A stretch of 64,000 nt of DNA from Caballeronia ptereochthonis (GCF_001545075.1 NZ_FCOB02000012.1:140064-204063), one strand, 5' to 3'. Shown: positions 17,674 to 26,846, counted from the stretch's first letter. Program-made: numbers and translations. Notes: a model not told the origin generated them from the letters alone.

Positions 17674-18798
17674 ATGAAGCTCAGATTCGCCACTGCGGCA
17701 GGGCTCGCGCTGGCCGCCTGCGGCGCGCATGCGCAATCGTCCGTGACGCTCTACGGCGTGCTCGATGCCGGCCTGCTGTATCAGAGCACGTCGGCAGCAA
17801 GCTTCGCGCACAACGCGCCCGACACGGGGAAGGTGTATCGCTTCAAGGACGGCGGCATCTATTCGAGCGTCTGGGGCCTGAAGGCCAGCGAGGATCTCGG
17901 CGGCGGCTACTTCGTGAACGTGAAACTGCAGGGCTCGTTCGATTCGGGCACGGGCAAGACGGGATTGAGCGATACGCCCGGCGTCGCGGCGAGCTTCAAT
18001 CAATACGCGACGGTCGGCATGTCCGGTCCGTTCGGCACCTTCAACGCGGGCCGCCAGATCGTGCCGATGATCTGGGCGATGTACGACACCGATGTGCGCC
18101 GCGCGCAATACTTCGGTAGCGTCCTTACGGCATGGCTCGGCCTGAACACCGCTGCCGGCTGGCCCGGCACGAGCACCAATGGTTCGATCGGCGCGCTATA
18201 CGACAGCAACGCGCTCGTCTATCAGTCGCCGGTCCTCGCGGGCTTTTCGCTGTCGCTCGAATACGCGCCCGGCGGCACGGCCGGCCAGTTTCAGGGCGGC
18301 ACGCGCGAGTCGGCGGTGCTCAAGTACTCGAACTTCGGGCTCACGCTGTCGGCTGTCTACTACAACGGCCACGACACGAATCCCGCACCCGGTTCCGTGC
18401 CGACGGGGCTCAACAACAACCGCTTCATGTACTTCGGCGGCCTCTATACGACGCATGGCTTTTCGTTCTCGCTTTCGTATGCGAACGGCAAGAACCCGGT
18501 GGACTCGAGCCACGCGAACTTCGATCTTTACTCGGGCGGCGTCGGATATCGCTTCGCGCCCGACCTCAACGTGACGACGGGCGTGTACTACATCAAGGAC
18601 AAGAACGACTCGTCCAATCATTCGCTCGAGTTCGCGATCGGCGCCGAGTACAACCTGTCCAAGCGCACGCTCGCGTATGCGGAAGTCGGTCACGTGAACA
18701 ACCGCGGCACGATGAACCAGATGATCGTGTATGGCCAGCCGACCGCGCCCGGAAAATCGACGACCGCGGCCATGCTCGGCCTGCGCCACAACTTCTGA
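17674..18798 (+). CDS. Gram-negative general porin (OmpC/Burkholderia type)
   Basis: A 374-residue outer-membrane trimeric porin. A signal peptide (MKLRFATAAGLALAACGAHA, cleaved before QSSVTLYG) is followed by the strand-1 signature SSVTLYGVLDAGL, and the protein ends in LGLRHNF with the terminal Phe needed for barrel assembly. AGGAG at 17664 supports ATG 17674; the frame is open further upstream but that part is not porin-like. Placed between a LAL regulator and an acyl-CoA ligase on the same strand, it probably admits the island's substrate. Confidence 0.93.
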   Translation: MKLRFATAAGLALAACGAHAQSSVTLYGVLDAGLLYQSTSAASFAHNAPDTGKVYRFKDGGIYSSVWGLKASEDLGGGYFVNVKLQGSFDSGTGKTGLSDTPGVAASFNQYATVGMSGPFGTFNAGRQIVPMIWAMYDTDVRRAQYFGSVLTAWLGLNTAAGWPGTSTNGSIGALYDSNALVYQSPVLAGFSLSLEYAPGGTAGQFQGGTRESAVLKYSNFGLTLSAVYYNGHDTNPAPGSVPTGLNNNRFMYFGGLYTTHGFSFSLSYANGKNPVDSSHANFDLYSGGVGYRFAPDLNVTTGVYYIKDKNDSSNHSLEFAIGAEYNLSKRTLAYAEVGHVNNRGTMNQMIVYGQPTAPGKSTTAAMLGLRHNF

Positions 18799-18813
18799 AA
18801 TCTGGAGAAACGG

Positions 18814-20490
18814 ATGCAAGACCCGCATTTCGATCCGCACGCCGCGACATCGGCGTATGCATACCCATTGCTCATCAAGCAACTGCTGCACACGCCGCTC
18901 GCGCAGGCACCGGATCAGGAGATCGTCTATCGCGGCGAGCTGCGTCATTCGTATCGGATGCTCGCCGAGCGTGTCGCGCGGCTCGCAAACGGGCTGGGCG
19001 GACTCGGCGCGAAGCACGGCACCACGGTCGCGATGATGGACTGGGACAGCCATCGCTACCTCGAATGCTACTTCGCCGTGCCGATGATGGGCGCGGTGCT
19101 GCAATCGGTGAACGTGCGACTTTCCCAGGACGAGATTCTCTACACGCTCAATCATGCTGGCGCGGAGATCCTCATCGTGCATGCGGACTTTCTGCCCGTC
19201 GTCGATGCGATCAGGGAGCGGCTCGAGACCGTCCGCACCTTCATCTGGATCGACGAGCGAGACCGCGTGATCCCCGAGCACGGCATCGCGTTCGCGCACG
19301 AATATGAAGCGATGCTCGCGGCGGCCGCCCCCGTGCGGGAGTTCCCCGACTTCGACGAGCACACGCGCGCCACGACGTTCTACACGACCGGCACGACAGG
19401 CCGGCCGAAGGGCGTGTACTTCTCGCATCGCCAGCTCGTGCTGCATACGATCGCGGGCATGGCGGCGCTGGCGAGTCCGGCGAGCGGTCAGCGCTTTCAT
19501 CGCGGCGATGTCTATATGCCGCTCACGCCGATGTTCCATGTGCACGCGTGGGGCATGCCGTACATCGCGACGATGCTCGGCGTGAAGCAGGTCTATCCGG
19601 GTCGATACGTTCCGCGGAACATCGTGCGTCTGATCGAGGAAGAAGGCGTGACCTTCTCGCACTGCGTCGGCACAATTCTGCACATGCTGCTGACTTGCCC
19701 CGATGCCGAAGCCGTCGATCTGCGGCGCTGGAAGGTCGTGATCGGCGGCGGCGCGCTGACAGAAGGGCTCGCGCGCAGTGCGCTTCGGCGCGGCATCGAT
19801 GTGTTCTCGGGCTATGGCATGTCGGAAAGCGGCCCGCTGCTGAGCTTGGCGCAACTGCCGCCCGACGCCCACGCGCTCGATCCCGACGAGCAGGTGCGCC
19901 TGCGCTGCATGACCGGGCGTGCGGTTCCGCTCGTCGATCTTCGCGTCGTGCACGATGGAATGCGCGAAGCGCCGCGCGATGGCCGCACGTGCGGCGAGAT
20001 CGTCGTGCGCGCGCCGTGGCTCACGCAGGGCTATCTGAAGAATCGGGATGCGTCCGCGGCATTGTGGGAGGACGGAGCGCTGCATACTCAGGACATCGGA
20101 CATGTCGATACATCGGGCTATCTGTGCATCACCGACCGCGCGAAGGACGTAATCAAGTCGGGCGGCGAGTGGGTGTCGTCGCTGGAAATCGAGAGCTTCA
20201 TTTCGCAGCTTCCGGGCGTGGCCGAGGTCGCGGTGATCGGCGTATCGGACCAGAAATGGGGCGAGCGGCCACTCGCGCTCGTCGTAAAAGAGGCCGAATG
20301 CGCGACGCCCGTCACGGAGGAAGTGATCGTGCGGTATCTGCGCGGCGTCGCGGAAACAGGGCGTATCTCGCGGTATGCCGTGCCGCGTGACGTGCGCTTC
20401 GTCGACGCAATCAGCAAGACGAGTGTCGGCAAGATCGACAAGAAGCTGCTCAGGACACGCTTCGCCGATCCTCGCGCCGACGGCGTCTGA
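18814..20490 (+). CDS. Fatty-acyl-CoA synthetase-like AMP-dependent ligase
   Basis: A complete 558-residue ANL-superfamily acyl-CoA ligase. The P-loop FYTTGTTGRPKGVYFSH is near residue 190, GYGMSESGP near 330, and the hinge and C-terminal motifs ITDRAKDVIKSGGEWVSSLEIE and KTSVGKIDKKLL follow. The long spacing and RDVIKSGGEW type match medium/long-chain fatty-acid ligases. It begins 15 bases after the porin stop and is probably co-transcribed with it. The substrate acid is unknown; it may activate the product of the divergent operon. Confidence 0.9.
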   Translation: MQDPHFDPHAATSAYAYPLLIKQLLHTPLAQAPDQEIVYRGELRHSYRMLAERVARLANGLGGLGAKHGTTVAMMDWDSHRYLECYFAVPMMGAVLQSVNVRLSQDEILYTLNHAGAEILIVHADFLPVVDAIRERLETVRTFIWIDERDRVIPEHGIAFAHEYEAMLAAAAPVREFPDFDEHTRATTFYTTGTTGRPKGVYFSHRQLVLHTIAGMAALASPASGQRFHRGDVYMPLTPMFHVHAWGMPYIATMLGVKQVYPGRYVPRNIVRLIEEEGVTFSHCVGTILHMLLTCPDAEAVDLRRWKVVIGGGALTEGLARSALRRGIDVFSGYGMSESGPLLSLAQLPPDAHALDPDEQVRLRCMTGRAVPLVDLRVVHDGMREAPRDGRTCGEIVVRAPWLTQGYLKNRDASAALWEDGALHTQDIGHVDTSGYLCITDRAKDVIKSGGEWVSSLEIESFISQLPGVAEVAVIGVSDQKWGERPLALVVKEAECATPVTEEVIVRYLRGVAETGRISRYAVPRDVRFVDAISKTSVGKIDKKLLRTRFADPRADGV

Positions 20491-20802
20491 TTCGGTCGCG
20501 CTCGTGCGTGGCGCGGCTCCTCTGCGAAGCGGCGAGGGACATCACGCGGCGCACGCGTGCTTTTCGGCCGCGACGATCGTGGCCGGCGCCGAATCGTCGA
20601 TGCAGCAACCGAAGCACTGCCGGACATTGTGCCGGATATCGAAACGACAACGGCCGAAAGCGACGTACGCTTCGTGAAAGCGCGCGGTGTGGTCGTGCTC
20701 GAATCGTGCTGAACGTGCATTCCGATGCTGGACTGTGCGCCTCAAAGCGCCTTTAATGTTCGTGTACTGCTCGTTGCTTTGTCCATCCATACAGGAGGCG
20801 GC
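20491..20802. other. Intergenic stretch without recognisable gene
   Basis: This 312-base gap lies between the ligase stop and the AAE transporter. Open frames crossing it have no ribosome site and no recognisable protein. TGCCGGACAT and TGCCGGATAT occur twelve to thirteen bases apart near 20610-20640 as an imperfect direct repeat. The transporter promoter is presumably here, but no clear hexamers are visible. Confidence 0.5.
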
Positions 20803-22392
20803 ATGGATGCAGTCCGAACCTTCCTCGAAAATCAGCCGCTGTTCGCGCTCTTTCTGACTATCGCGCTGGGCTACCTGATCGGCGAAATCAACATCAAGGG
20901 CGTGGCGCTGGGCTCCGGCGCCGTGCTGTTCGTCGGACTGGCGATCGGCGCGTTCGCGCCAAAGTCCTCGCCGCCGGCCTTGCTGGGCACGCTCGGCCTG
21001 CTGCTGTTTCTGTATGGCATCGGGATTCAATACGGCGCACAGTTCTTCCGGGGGCTCACCAGCCGCGAGGGCATGAGGGCGAACCTGGCCGCGTGTCTTG
21101 GCGTGATCATCGCGGGTATCGTGGCGTGCGGCTTCATTCGCTTCGGCATCAGGCTCGCCGACGCGCTCGGCATGTTTGCCGGCAGCGGCACCAGCACGGC
21201 GAGCCTGCAGGTCGCCATCGTGTCGATGAAGAACAACGATGCCGCCGTGGCCTATAGCGTTGCGTATCCGTTCGGCGTCGCGGGACCGATTCTGTTTCTC
21301 TACGCACTGAACGTCGCACTGAAGGTAAAGATCCAGAAACCGCCGGCAAAGATACTCGAAACCGCGGAGATCGCGCTGCGCAATGCGAATCTCTTCGGTC
21401 TCAGTCTGTCGGAGCTCAGGAGCCGCCTGCCTTCCGGCGTCGCGATTGCGGCGGTGCGGCGCGCGCATCACAATCAGTTGGCCATCGACGAGTTCACGCT
21501 GCGTTCCGACGACGTGCTGCTCGCCACCGCCACCGATCGACGCCTGCTCGACGAAGCCACGGCCGTCTGCGGCGAGTTGCAGCCGGGCCGCATGGCGAGC
21601 CATCGCGAAGACCTGGACTACATGCGCGTGTTCGCATCCAATCCGTCGGTCGTCGGCATGGCGATCGGCGACATCCGCTTTCCTGACGGCGTGAACTGCG
21701 CGATCGCACACGTGCGCCGCGGCGACGCCGATCTGCTTTCGACGCCCGATCTCATTCTCGAAGCGGGCGACCGCGTCGGCCTGCTCGTCAATCGCGCGCA
21801 TCAGGCGACGATCCGCGCGTTCTTCGGCGATTCGATCAAGGGAACGGCCGATCTCAGTTTCATCTGCCTCGGCATCGGCGCGGCGGCGGGCCTGCTGGTC
21901 GGCGCGATTCCGCTGCCCGTGCCCGGTCTCGGCACGTTCAGCCTGGGGCTCGCCGCGCTGCTGCTGGTCGCGCTCTGCCTTGGCAAGGCGCGCCGCAACG
22001 GTCCATTCGTGTGGGTGATGCCGTTGTCGGCGAATCTCGTCCTGCGCAATCTCGGGCTCACGATCTTCCTTGCGCAAGTGGGCATTTCATGCGGACCGAA
22101 GTTCGTCGCGACCGTGGGCACGGCCGGGCCGTTGCTGCTGCTCTACGGCGCGATCACGCTGCTGGTTCTCGTGGGCGTCACCGCCGTATGCTGCCTGTGG
22201 CTCTTCAAGCTGCCCTTCGATACATCGGTGGGCGTGATCTGCGGTGCGACCGGCAATCCGGCGATTCTCGCGTTCGCCAATCGAATTGCGCCGACGGATC
22301 AGCCCGACATCATGTACGCGATGATTTTTCCGTCGATGACCATCGTCAAGGTGCTTTTCGTGCAGATCGCCATATCGATCGCAGCCGGCTAG
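20803..22392 (+). CDS. Aspartate:alanine exchanger (AAE) family transporter
   Basis: The 529-residue protein has the AspT architecture: two membrane halves of about five helices each (residues about 1-170 and 365-529) flanking a soluble TrkA_C/RCK-type pair of domains. The conserved SGTSTASLQVAIVSMKNND near residue 125 and GVICGATGNPAILAFAN near 480 are the paired family signatures. Known members exchange aspartate for alanine or succinate. ATG 20803 follows ACAGGAGGC. The D-lactate dehydrogenase starts 57 bases downstream, which suggests a fermentative or redox-balancing role. Confidence 0.88.
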   Translation: MDAVRTFLENQPLFALFLTIALGYLIGEINIKGVALGSGAVLFVGLAIGAFAPKSSPPALLGTLGLLLFLYGIGIQYGAQFFRGLTSREGMRANLAACLGVIIAGIVACGFIRFGIRLADALGMFAGSGTSTASLQVAIVSMKNNDAAVAYSVAYPFGVAGPILFLYALNVALKVKIQKPPAKILETAEIALRNANLFGLSLSELRSRLPSGVAIAAVRRAHHNQLAIDEFTLRSDDVLLATATDRRLLDEATAVCGELQPGRMASHREDLDYMRVFASNPSVVGMAIGDIRFPDGVNCAIAHVRRGDADLLSTPDLILEAGDRVGLLVNRAHQATIRAFFGDSIKGTADLSFICLGIGAAAGLLVGAIPLPVPGLGTFSLGLAALLLVALCLGKARRNGPFVWVMPLSANLVLRNLGLTIFLAQVGISCGPKFVATVGTAGPLLLLYGAITLLVLVGVTAVCCLWLFKLPFDTSVGVICGATGNPAILAFANRIAPTDQPDIMYAMIFPSMTIVKVLFVQIAISIAAG

Positions 22393-22449
22393 GCGCCGCC
22401 GCACCGCGCCCGGTCGAAAGTCGAGTTCCGGATCGAGGAGGAGCGCAAC

Positions 22450-23445
22450 ATGGAAGTGGCGATATTCAGCTCGACGCCTTACGAGCGCCAGTATCTCGAC
22501 GAGGCGAACAGGAGCGCGCATCACAAGCTCAGGTATTTCGACGTGCCGCTGGATATGGACACGGTCGGTCTCGCCGCGAACTACGGCGCCGTCTGCATCT
22601 TCGTCAATGACAACGCGAACGCCGACGTGCTGGAAGCGCTGCACAAAGGCGGCACTGGCGTGCTCGCGCTGCGTTGCACGGGCTTCAACAACGTGGATCT
22701 GAAGGCCGCTGGGGAGCTCGGCATGAAGGTGGTGCGCGTCGTCACGTATTCGCCGAACTCGGTGGCGGAACATGCGGTCGCGCTCCTGCTCGCGATCAAT
22801 CGCAAGGTGCATCGCGCCTACAACCGCACGCGCGACTCGAATTTCTCGCTCGACGGCCTGACGGGCTTCGATCTGTGCGGCAAGACGGTCGCGGTGGTCG
22901 GCACCGGCAAGATCGGCTGCGTGTTCGCGAAGATCATGCTCGGCTTCGGCTGCAGGGTGATCGGCTACGATCCCTATCCGTCAGCGGAATTCGAGGCGCT
23001 TGGCGGGCGCTACGCGACGCCGGGCGAGATCGGCGAGAAAGCCGACATCATTTCGCTGCATTGCCCGTTGACGCCGGCGACGCACCACATCATCAATTCG
23101 GAGACGCTCAAGCGCGCGAAGCCCGGCGCGCTGCTCATCAACACGAGCCGCGGCGCGCTGGTCGATACCGAGGCCGTCATCGAAGCCCTGAAGAGCGGTC
23201 AACTGGGCGGCCTTGGGATCGATGTCTATGAACAGGAGGCAAATATCTTTTTCCGGGATCTGTCCAGTGAAATCATCACGGACGATGTCATTCAGCGTCT
23301 CGTCTCGTTTCCCAACGTGATCGTGACGGGGCATCAGGCGTATCTGACGCGCGAAGCGTTGACGACCATCTGCGAGACCACGCTGAACAGCATCACGGCC
23401 TTCGAGAAGAATCAGCCTCTGGAGAACGAGGTGAAGGCCGCGTAG
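22450..23445 (+). CDS. ldhA: D-lactate dehydrogenase-type 2-hydroxyacid dehydrogenase
   Basis: A 331-residue NAD-dependent enzyme that reduces pyruvate to D-lactate in its characterised relatives. The NAD-binding VVGTGKIGCVFAKI is near residue 152, the catalytic Arg lies in NTSRGALVDTEA near 235, the Glu in IDVYEQEANIFF near 260, and the catalytic His in TGHQAYLTREAL near 296, the latter in the form typical of the LdhA branch. GGAGGAG precedes ATG 22450. The neighbouring exchanger and VIT-like protein run on the same strand with short gaps. Confidence 0.9.
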   Translation: MEVAIFSSTPYERQYLDEANRSAHHKLRYFDVPLDMDTVGLAANYGAVCIFVNDNANADVLEALHKGGTGVLALRCTGFNNVDLKAAGELGMKVVRVVTYSPNSVAEHAVALLLAINRKVHRAYNRTRDSNFSLDGLTGFDLCGKTVAVVGTGKIGCVFAKIMLGFGCRVIGYDPYPSAEFEALGGRYATPGEIGEKADIISLHCPLTPATHHIINSETLKRAKPGALLINTSRGALVDTEAVIEALKSGQLGGLGIDVYEQEANIFFRDLSSEIITDDVIQRLVSFPNVIVTGHQAYLTREALTTICETTLNSITAFEKNQPLENEVKAA

Positions 23446-23455
23446 GGGCGCTCAC

Positions 23456-24133
23456 ATGCTTGCGGAAACGTCGCCGGAGGAGCCCGATTGCACGCGAGAG
23501 CCGGTGCTCGATACCGTCGATCGCGTGTCGGAGCTCTGCTTCGGCTTGTTCATGGCGTTGACGTTCGTCGGTACGGTATCGGCCGCGACGAGTGGGGAAG
23601 ATGCGGGACGCAAGATGCTCTACACGGCGCTCGGCTGCAATCTCGCCTGGGGTCTCGCCGATGCGGTCATGTACCTCGTGCGCACCATCGCGAACCGCTC
23701 GCGCAGGCATGCGCTCGCGCTCGCCATCCAGCGCGAGCGCGATCATGCGGCGGGCGTGCGCGCGCTGCGCAGGAGATTGCCTGGCTCGCTCGACGCGTTC
23801 GTCTCGGACGCCGATCTCGAAGCGATACGCCAGCGCATCGCCGCAAGCGAAAGTCTTCCGAAGCGCGCGCGCTTCATGCGCGATGACTTTCTCGCGGCGA
23901 TGGGGATCTTCGTCATCATCGTGCTTTCCACTTTTCCGGTTGCCGTGCCGTTCGTCATTTTCCGGCACGTTCCGACGGCGCTGCTGGTTTCGCGCGTACT
24001 CACGCTCGCGATGTTGTTCTTTTGCGGCTTTGCCCTTGGCCGCCATGCGGGTTGGAGAGGCTGGAAAGCGGGGCTTTCGATGATGACCCTGGGCGTCCTT
24101 CTGACAATGGCAATCATCGCCTTAGGTGGCTAA
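23456..24133 (+). CDS. VIT/CCC1-like membrane protein
   Basis: The 225-residue protein has about five hydrophobic segments, two at the N-terminus (LCFGLFMALTFVGTV and LGCNLAWGLADAVMYLV) and three in the last 90 residues. That arrangement and the N-L-A-W-G-L-A-D-A helix resemble VIT1/CCC1 iron/manganese transporter-like proteins, but the cytosolic metal-binding region is not evident. It starts ten bases after ldhA with a weak ribosome site. Metal transport is only an inference. Confidence 0.65.
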   Translation: MLAETSPEEPDCTREPVLDTVDRVSELCFGLFMALTFVGTVSAATSGEDAGRKMLYTALGCNLAWGLADAVMYLVRTIANRSRRHALALAIQRERDHAAGVRALRRRLPGSLDAFVSDADLEAIRQRIAASESLPKRARFMRDDFLAAMGIFVIIVLSTFPVAVPFVIFRHVPTALLVSRVLTLAMLFFCGFALGRHAGWRGWKAGLSMMTLGVLLTMAIIALGG

Positions 24134-24401
24134 TACATACCGGCGGCGCACTCGACATATCGGATCGGCGCCGTTGCAAGCTTCTTGAAATCGCTGAAGG
24201 GTTCGCATATCTTCCAGTATCCACGCTTAACGCGCGGCTCCGCTTCCAACGCGCATCCAGCCACAAATCGGCAATACGAGAATACGAAGACGCTGCTTTT
24301 GTCACGAGGTTACACCCGCGGCTTCGATGCTTTGAACGGGTGTTTTCGCGACACTTGAAGGTTGACACGCGCGACACGGCCAACGTCGTTGGCGCGGGAC
24401 G
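24134..24401. other. Lower-GC intergenic stretch
   Basis: No gene is visible. The base composition is lower in GC than the neighbours. A near-palindrome GCCAACGTCGTTGGC occupies 24379-24393, just before the DUF2950 remnant. This may be part of the decayed 5' portion of that gene, but no homologous reading frame can be recognised in it. Confidence 0.4.
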
Positions 24402-24772
24402 ATGCGTAACTTTATCGGCGCGCTTTCCGTGGCGATAGCGGCGGCGCTCTATTGGCCCGCGGACGAATCGAAAGGCGAGGAGCCGAGTCCCTTCGGTCCG
24501 CTGATCGCGGCGAGCGCGAACCATTTCAAGGATCGAAACCCTGGCGACGCTTATCACGGTTATTACTTCAGCATCCTCACGGAGCAGGGAAGGCACGCGC
24601 CAGACGTGACGACCTTCATTGCGAACAACAAGGCGTCGTGTATCAAAAGAATCGCGGTGCGTCCGCACCGCAGCTGACGGAGTTCGATCACGACGCGTCC
24701 TGGACCCGTGTGCGCCGTGATGAGCGAGCGGGCGCAGATCTCGTGGAAATCGCCGAAGCCTTGAACTCTTGA
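24402..24772 (+). pseudogene. Remnant of a DUF2950 gene (5' truncated, internal deletion, frameshift)
   Basis: Frame 1 (from ATG 24402) contains LYWPADESKGEEPSPFGPL and AYHGYYFSILTEQG, which match the C-terminal half of DUF2950 proteins, and then jumps to TTFIANN, skipping the roughly 35-residue segment usually between them. The next stretch continues in another frame as QGVVYQKNRG and LTEFDHDASWTRV, the family's normal ending. The shift lies near 24635. The N-terminal half is missing. The glycine-zipper gene that follows is a common DUF2950 partner, so this was probably once an operon of envelope proteins. Confidence 0.7.
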
Positions 24773-24800
24773 ACCGGGAAAACTCATGCAAGGAGTCGCC

Positions 24801-25274
24801 ATGAATGTGAAGAGATTGCACGCGGGCTGCGCCATCGTGATTGCGGTGATGGCGCTCGATGCGATCGCGCAGAGCAAGCCGATCGCGTATCCGTCCAAAG
24901 GACAAAGTGCGCAGCAGCAGCAGAAGGACGATGGCGCGTGCTATAGCTGGGCGAAGAGCAATACGGGCATCGACCCCGCCACGGCGTCGGCCGCGCCGCC
25001 TCCGCAAGGCGGACCGGCAGTCGGCGGTGGCGAGCGCGTGGGTGGTGCTGCGCGTGGCGCGGCGGGCGGCGCGGTGATCGGCGCGATCGCCGGCGATGCG
25101 GGCAAGGGCGCGGCGATCGGCGCGACCGCCGGCACGATGGCGGGCGGCATGCGCGCGCGGCAGAACAAGCGGGCGCAGGAAGCCAATGCGCAGGCGCAGA
25201 GCCAGGGCGCGATGTCCACATACTACCGTGCGTGGGCGGCGTGCATGCAGGGGCGCGGCTACTCGATCCAGTAG
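24801..25274 (+). CDS. Secreted glycine-zipper protein
   Basis: A 157-residue protein with an N-terminal signal peptide (about residues 1-25, ending AIAQS) and a central glycine-zipper repeat (GGAARGAAGGAVIGAIAGDAG followed by KGAAIGATAGTMAGGM), which forms tightly packed membrane helices. The C-terminal half carries a conserved YYRAWAACMQGRGYSI end. AAGGAG just before ATG 24801 decides the start over the in-frame ATG at 24786. It is probably an envelope or outer-membrane-associated protein whose partner gene upstream has decayed. Confidence 0.8.
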   Translation: MNVKRLHAGCAIVIAVMALDAIAQSKPIAYPSKGQSAQQQQKDDGACYSWAKSNTGIDPATASAAPPPQGGPAVGGGERVGGAARGAAGGAVIGAIAGDAGKGAAIGATAGTMAGGMRARQNKRAQEANAQAQSQGAMSTYYRAWAACMQGRGYSIQ

Positions 25275-25279
25275 CGTCC

Positions 25280-25299
25280 GGGCCGCGTACGGCCCTTTT
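25280..25299 (+). terminator. Rho-independent terminator after the glycine-zipper gene
   Basis: GGGCCG (25280-25285), loop CGTA, CGGCCC (25290-25295) and TTTT (25296-25299) form a compact intrinsic terminator six bases past the stop. Confidence 0.75.
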
Positions 25300-25315
25300 C
25301 GAAACGCGCACGACG

Positions 25316-25441
25316 ATGAACCGTGTGAGCCTCGCCGTCCTGTCTTGTCTTGCGATTTCGGCGAGCGCGCTGTCCGCCGTGCGCGAAACCGACGTGGGCG
25401 CCATACGGAAGCATTTGCGATCTCCGTGGAACCCGCCATGA
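25316..25441 (+). CDS. Possible 41-residue secreted peptide
   Basis: An ATG at 25316 opens a short frame whose first 21 residues (MNRVSLAVLSCLAISASALSA) look like a cleavable signal peptide. Only about 20 charged residues follow. There is no good ribosome site, and it lies just after a terminator. It could be a truncated or chance frame; I recognise no family. Confidence 0.25.
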   Translation: MNRVSLAVLSCLAISASALSAVRETDVGAIRKHLRSPWNPP

Positions 25442-25484
25442 CGAACTAGCTGCGGCGCGGTTCCGCGCAGCGTGGAGGAGACCA

Positions 25485-25997
25485 ATGAAAATGCGCCTGA
25501 GATTCGCGTTGACGAGCGGCGCGTGTGGCCTTGCGCTCGCGCTCGCCGGGTGCGTGCAGCCGGAGCAGCGCGTCGATACCGGCATGAGTCAGCAGGCGAT
25601 CGTCGCGAAGCTCGGACCGCCGAAGGAGACCTATGACCTGCCCAATGGCGGCAAGCGTCTCATGTGGCCGACGCAACCGATGGGATCGACGACCATCGCG
25701 GTCGATCTCGATGCATCGGGCAAGGTCGTCGACTCGCGGCAGGTGCTGCAGGAAAACGAGTTCTATCGCGCCGAAGTGAACAAATGGACGCGAAATGACG
25801 TGATGGTCGCGTTCGGCCGTCCGTTCGAGACGGCGTATTTCAAGCGGATGAATCGCGAAGTGTGGTCGTATCGATACACGGAGAACAACATCGACCATCT
25901 GATATTCAACTTCTATTTCGACGCCCAGGGGGTTCTCAGGCAAACGCAGAAGCAGCCGGATCCGAAATTCGATCCCAGCCAGCGCAACAGGTTTTGA
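25485..25997 (+). CDS. SmpA/OmlA-like outer-membrane lipoprotein
   Basis: A 170-residue lipoprotein. The signal sequence ends in the lipobox LALAGC (Cys about residue 22). The mature part has two weak SmpA/BamE-type repeats: MSQQAIVAKLGPPKETYDLPNGGKRLMWP and RNDVMVAFGRPFETAYFKRMNREVW. Each has the helix-LGxP-strand pattern of this fold. A GGAGGAG ribosome site precedes ATG 25485. Family members stabilise outer-membrane assembly, but this one is longer than BamE and its role is unknown. Confidence 0.78.
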   Translation: MKMRLRFALTSGACGLALALAGCVQPEQRVDTGMSQQAIVAKLGPPKETYDLPNGGKRLMWPTQPMGSTTIAVDLDASGKVVDSRQVLQENEFYRAEVNKWTRNDVMVAFGRPFETAYFKRMNREVWSYRYTENNIDHLIFNFYFDAQGVLRQTQKQPDPKFDPSQRNRF

Positions 25998-26024
25998 TGG
26001 GAGACGCGATGAGCGACTCGCGAG

Positions 26025-26846
26025 CTAGAAGCTGACGGCCAAGCCGAACGACACCCCATGCACGTTGTGGCCGAACACGTAGCGCACCATCGCGCGGGTG
26101 CGCGTGATGATGACCGGATACTTGCTGCTGTCGGGTTCGAGCCCCACGCCGAGGGATGTCAGGTCGTTGAACCCGAGCGCGCCGGCGCTGTCGCCGAAGT
26201 AATGCGAGTAGGCTCGTTTCGAGCACGTAGCGCACCAGCCTGTCGAGCGCGGAGAGACCCGTGGGCGCACGCCGGCGCGCCCACAGGCTGAACTGCTGCG
26301 CGGACGCCGAGCCTTGCACGGCGTCCGACGATCCGCCGAAGCTGCGCAGATAGATGTCCGTTGCGCGAAGTTCGACGTCGATTTCATAGTGTTCGCGATA
26401 GTGCTCCAGATCGAGCATCAGCGAGCCGCCGATGCAAACGCATTGAGCGCGCCGTCTTCGAGGAATTGCAGATTGGCGTCCGCCGCGTGATTGAACACCG
26501 ATTGCGCGATGCGCAGATCGGTCGCGACGCGGCCGATCATGCCGTTGATGATCGGCCTGAAGCGCAGCTCGTCGGTGATCGGAAAGTCCCAGCCGACTCC
26601 GATCGTCGTACTGAAGGTGTTCCATTTCGTCGGCACCGGGCGTTCCTGATTGCCGTCGGTCGCGATGAAGGTGGGGTCGTAGCGGCTATACGCGAGCGTG
26701 CCTTCGAGATAGAGCGGAAACGACTTGCTGATGGTGAAGCCGCCGCCGAGCTGCGTCTGGCCGAAGCCGGGATTGCCGGTCGCGCCGCTGTTGACTCGTC
26801 GCGTGCCAAGCTCGACGCGCCGACTGGCTCCCACGCCGGTCCAGGA
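26025..26846 (-). pseudogene. Frameshifted outer-membrane beta-barrel protein
   Basis: Three leftward frames join into one barrel-like protein. The first (26834 down to 26418) has alternating strand patterns such as LYLEGTLAYSRYDPTF and WDFPITDELRFRPIINGM. The second frame continues with LMLDLEHYREHYEIDVELRATDIYLRSF, and the third (near 26208 to 26025) ends FGHNVHGVSFGLAVSF with the terminal Phe of barrel proteins. Shifts lie near 26420 and 26208. An in-frame TAG precedes the first segment, so the signal peptide and N-terminus are also missing. It resembles solitary autotransporter-type barrels. Confidence 0.65.

Noticed and set aside
18196..20103. A 635-codon minus-strand frame over the porin and acyl-CoA ligase
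   Set aside because: It is antisense to two clearly recognised genes and has the His/Arg-rich composition of a shadow.
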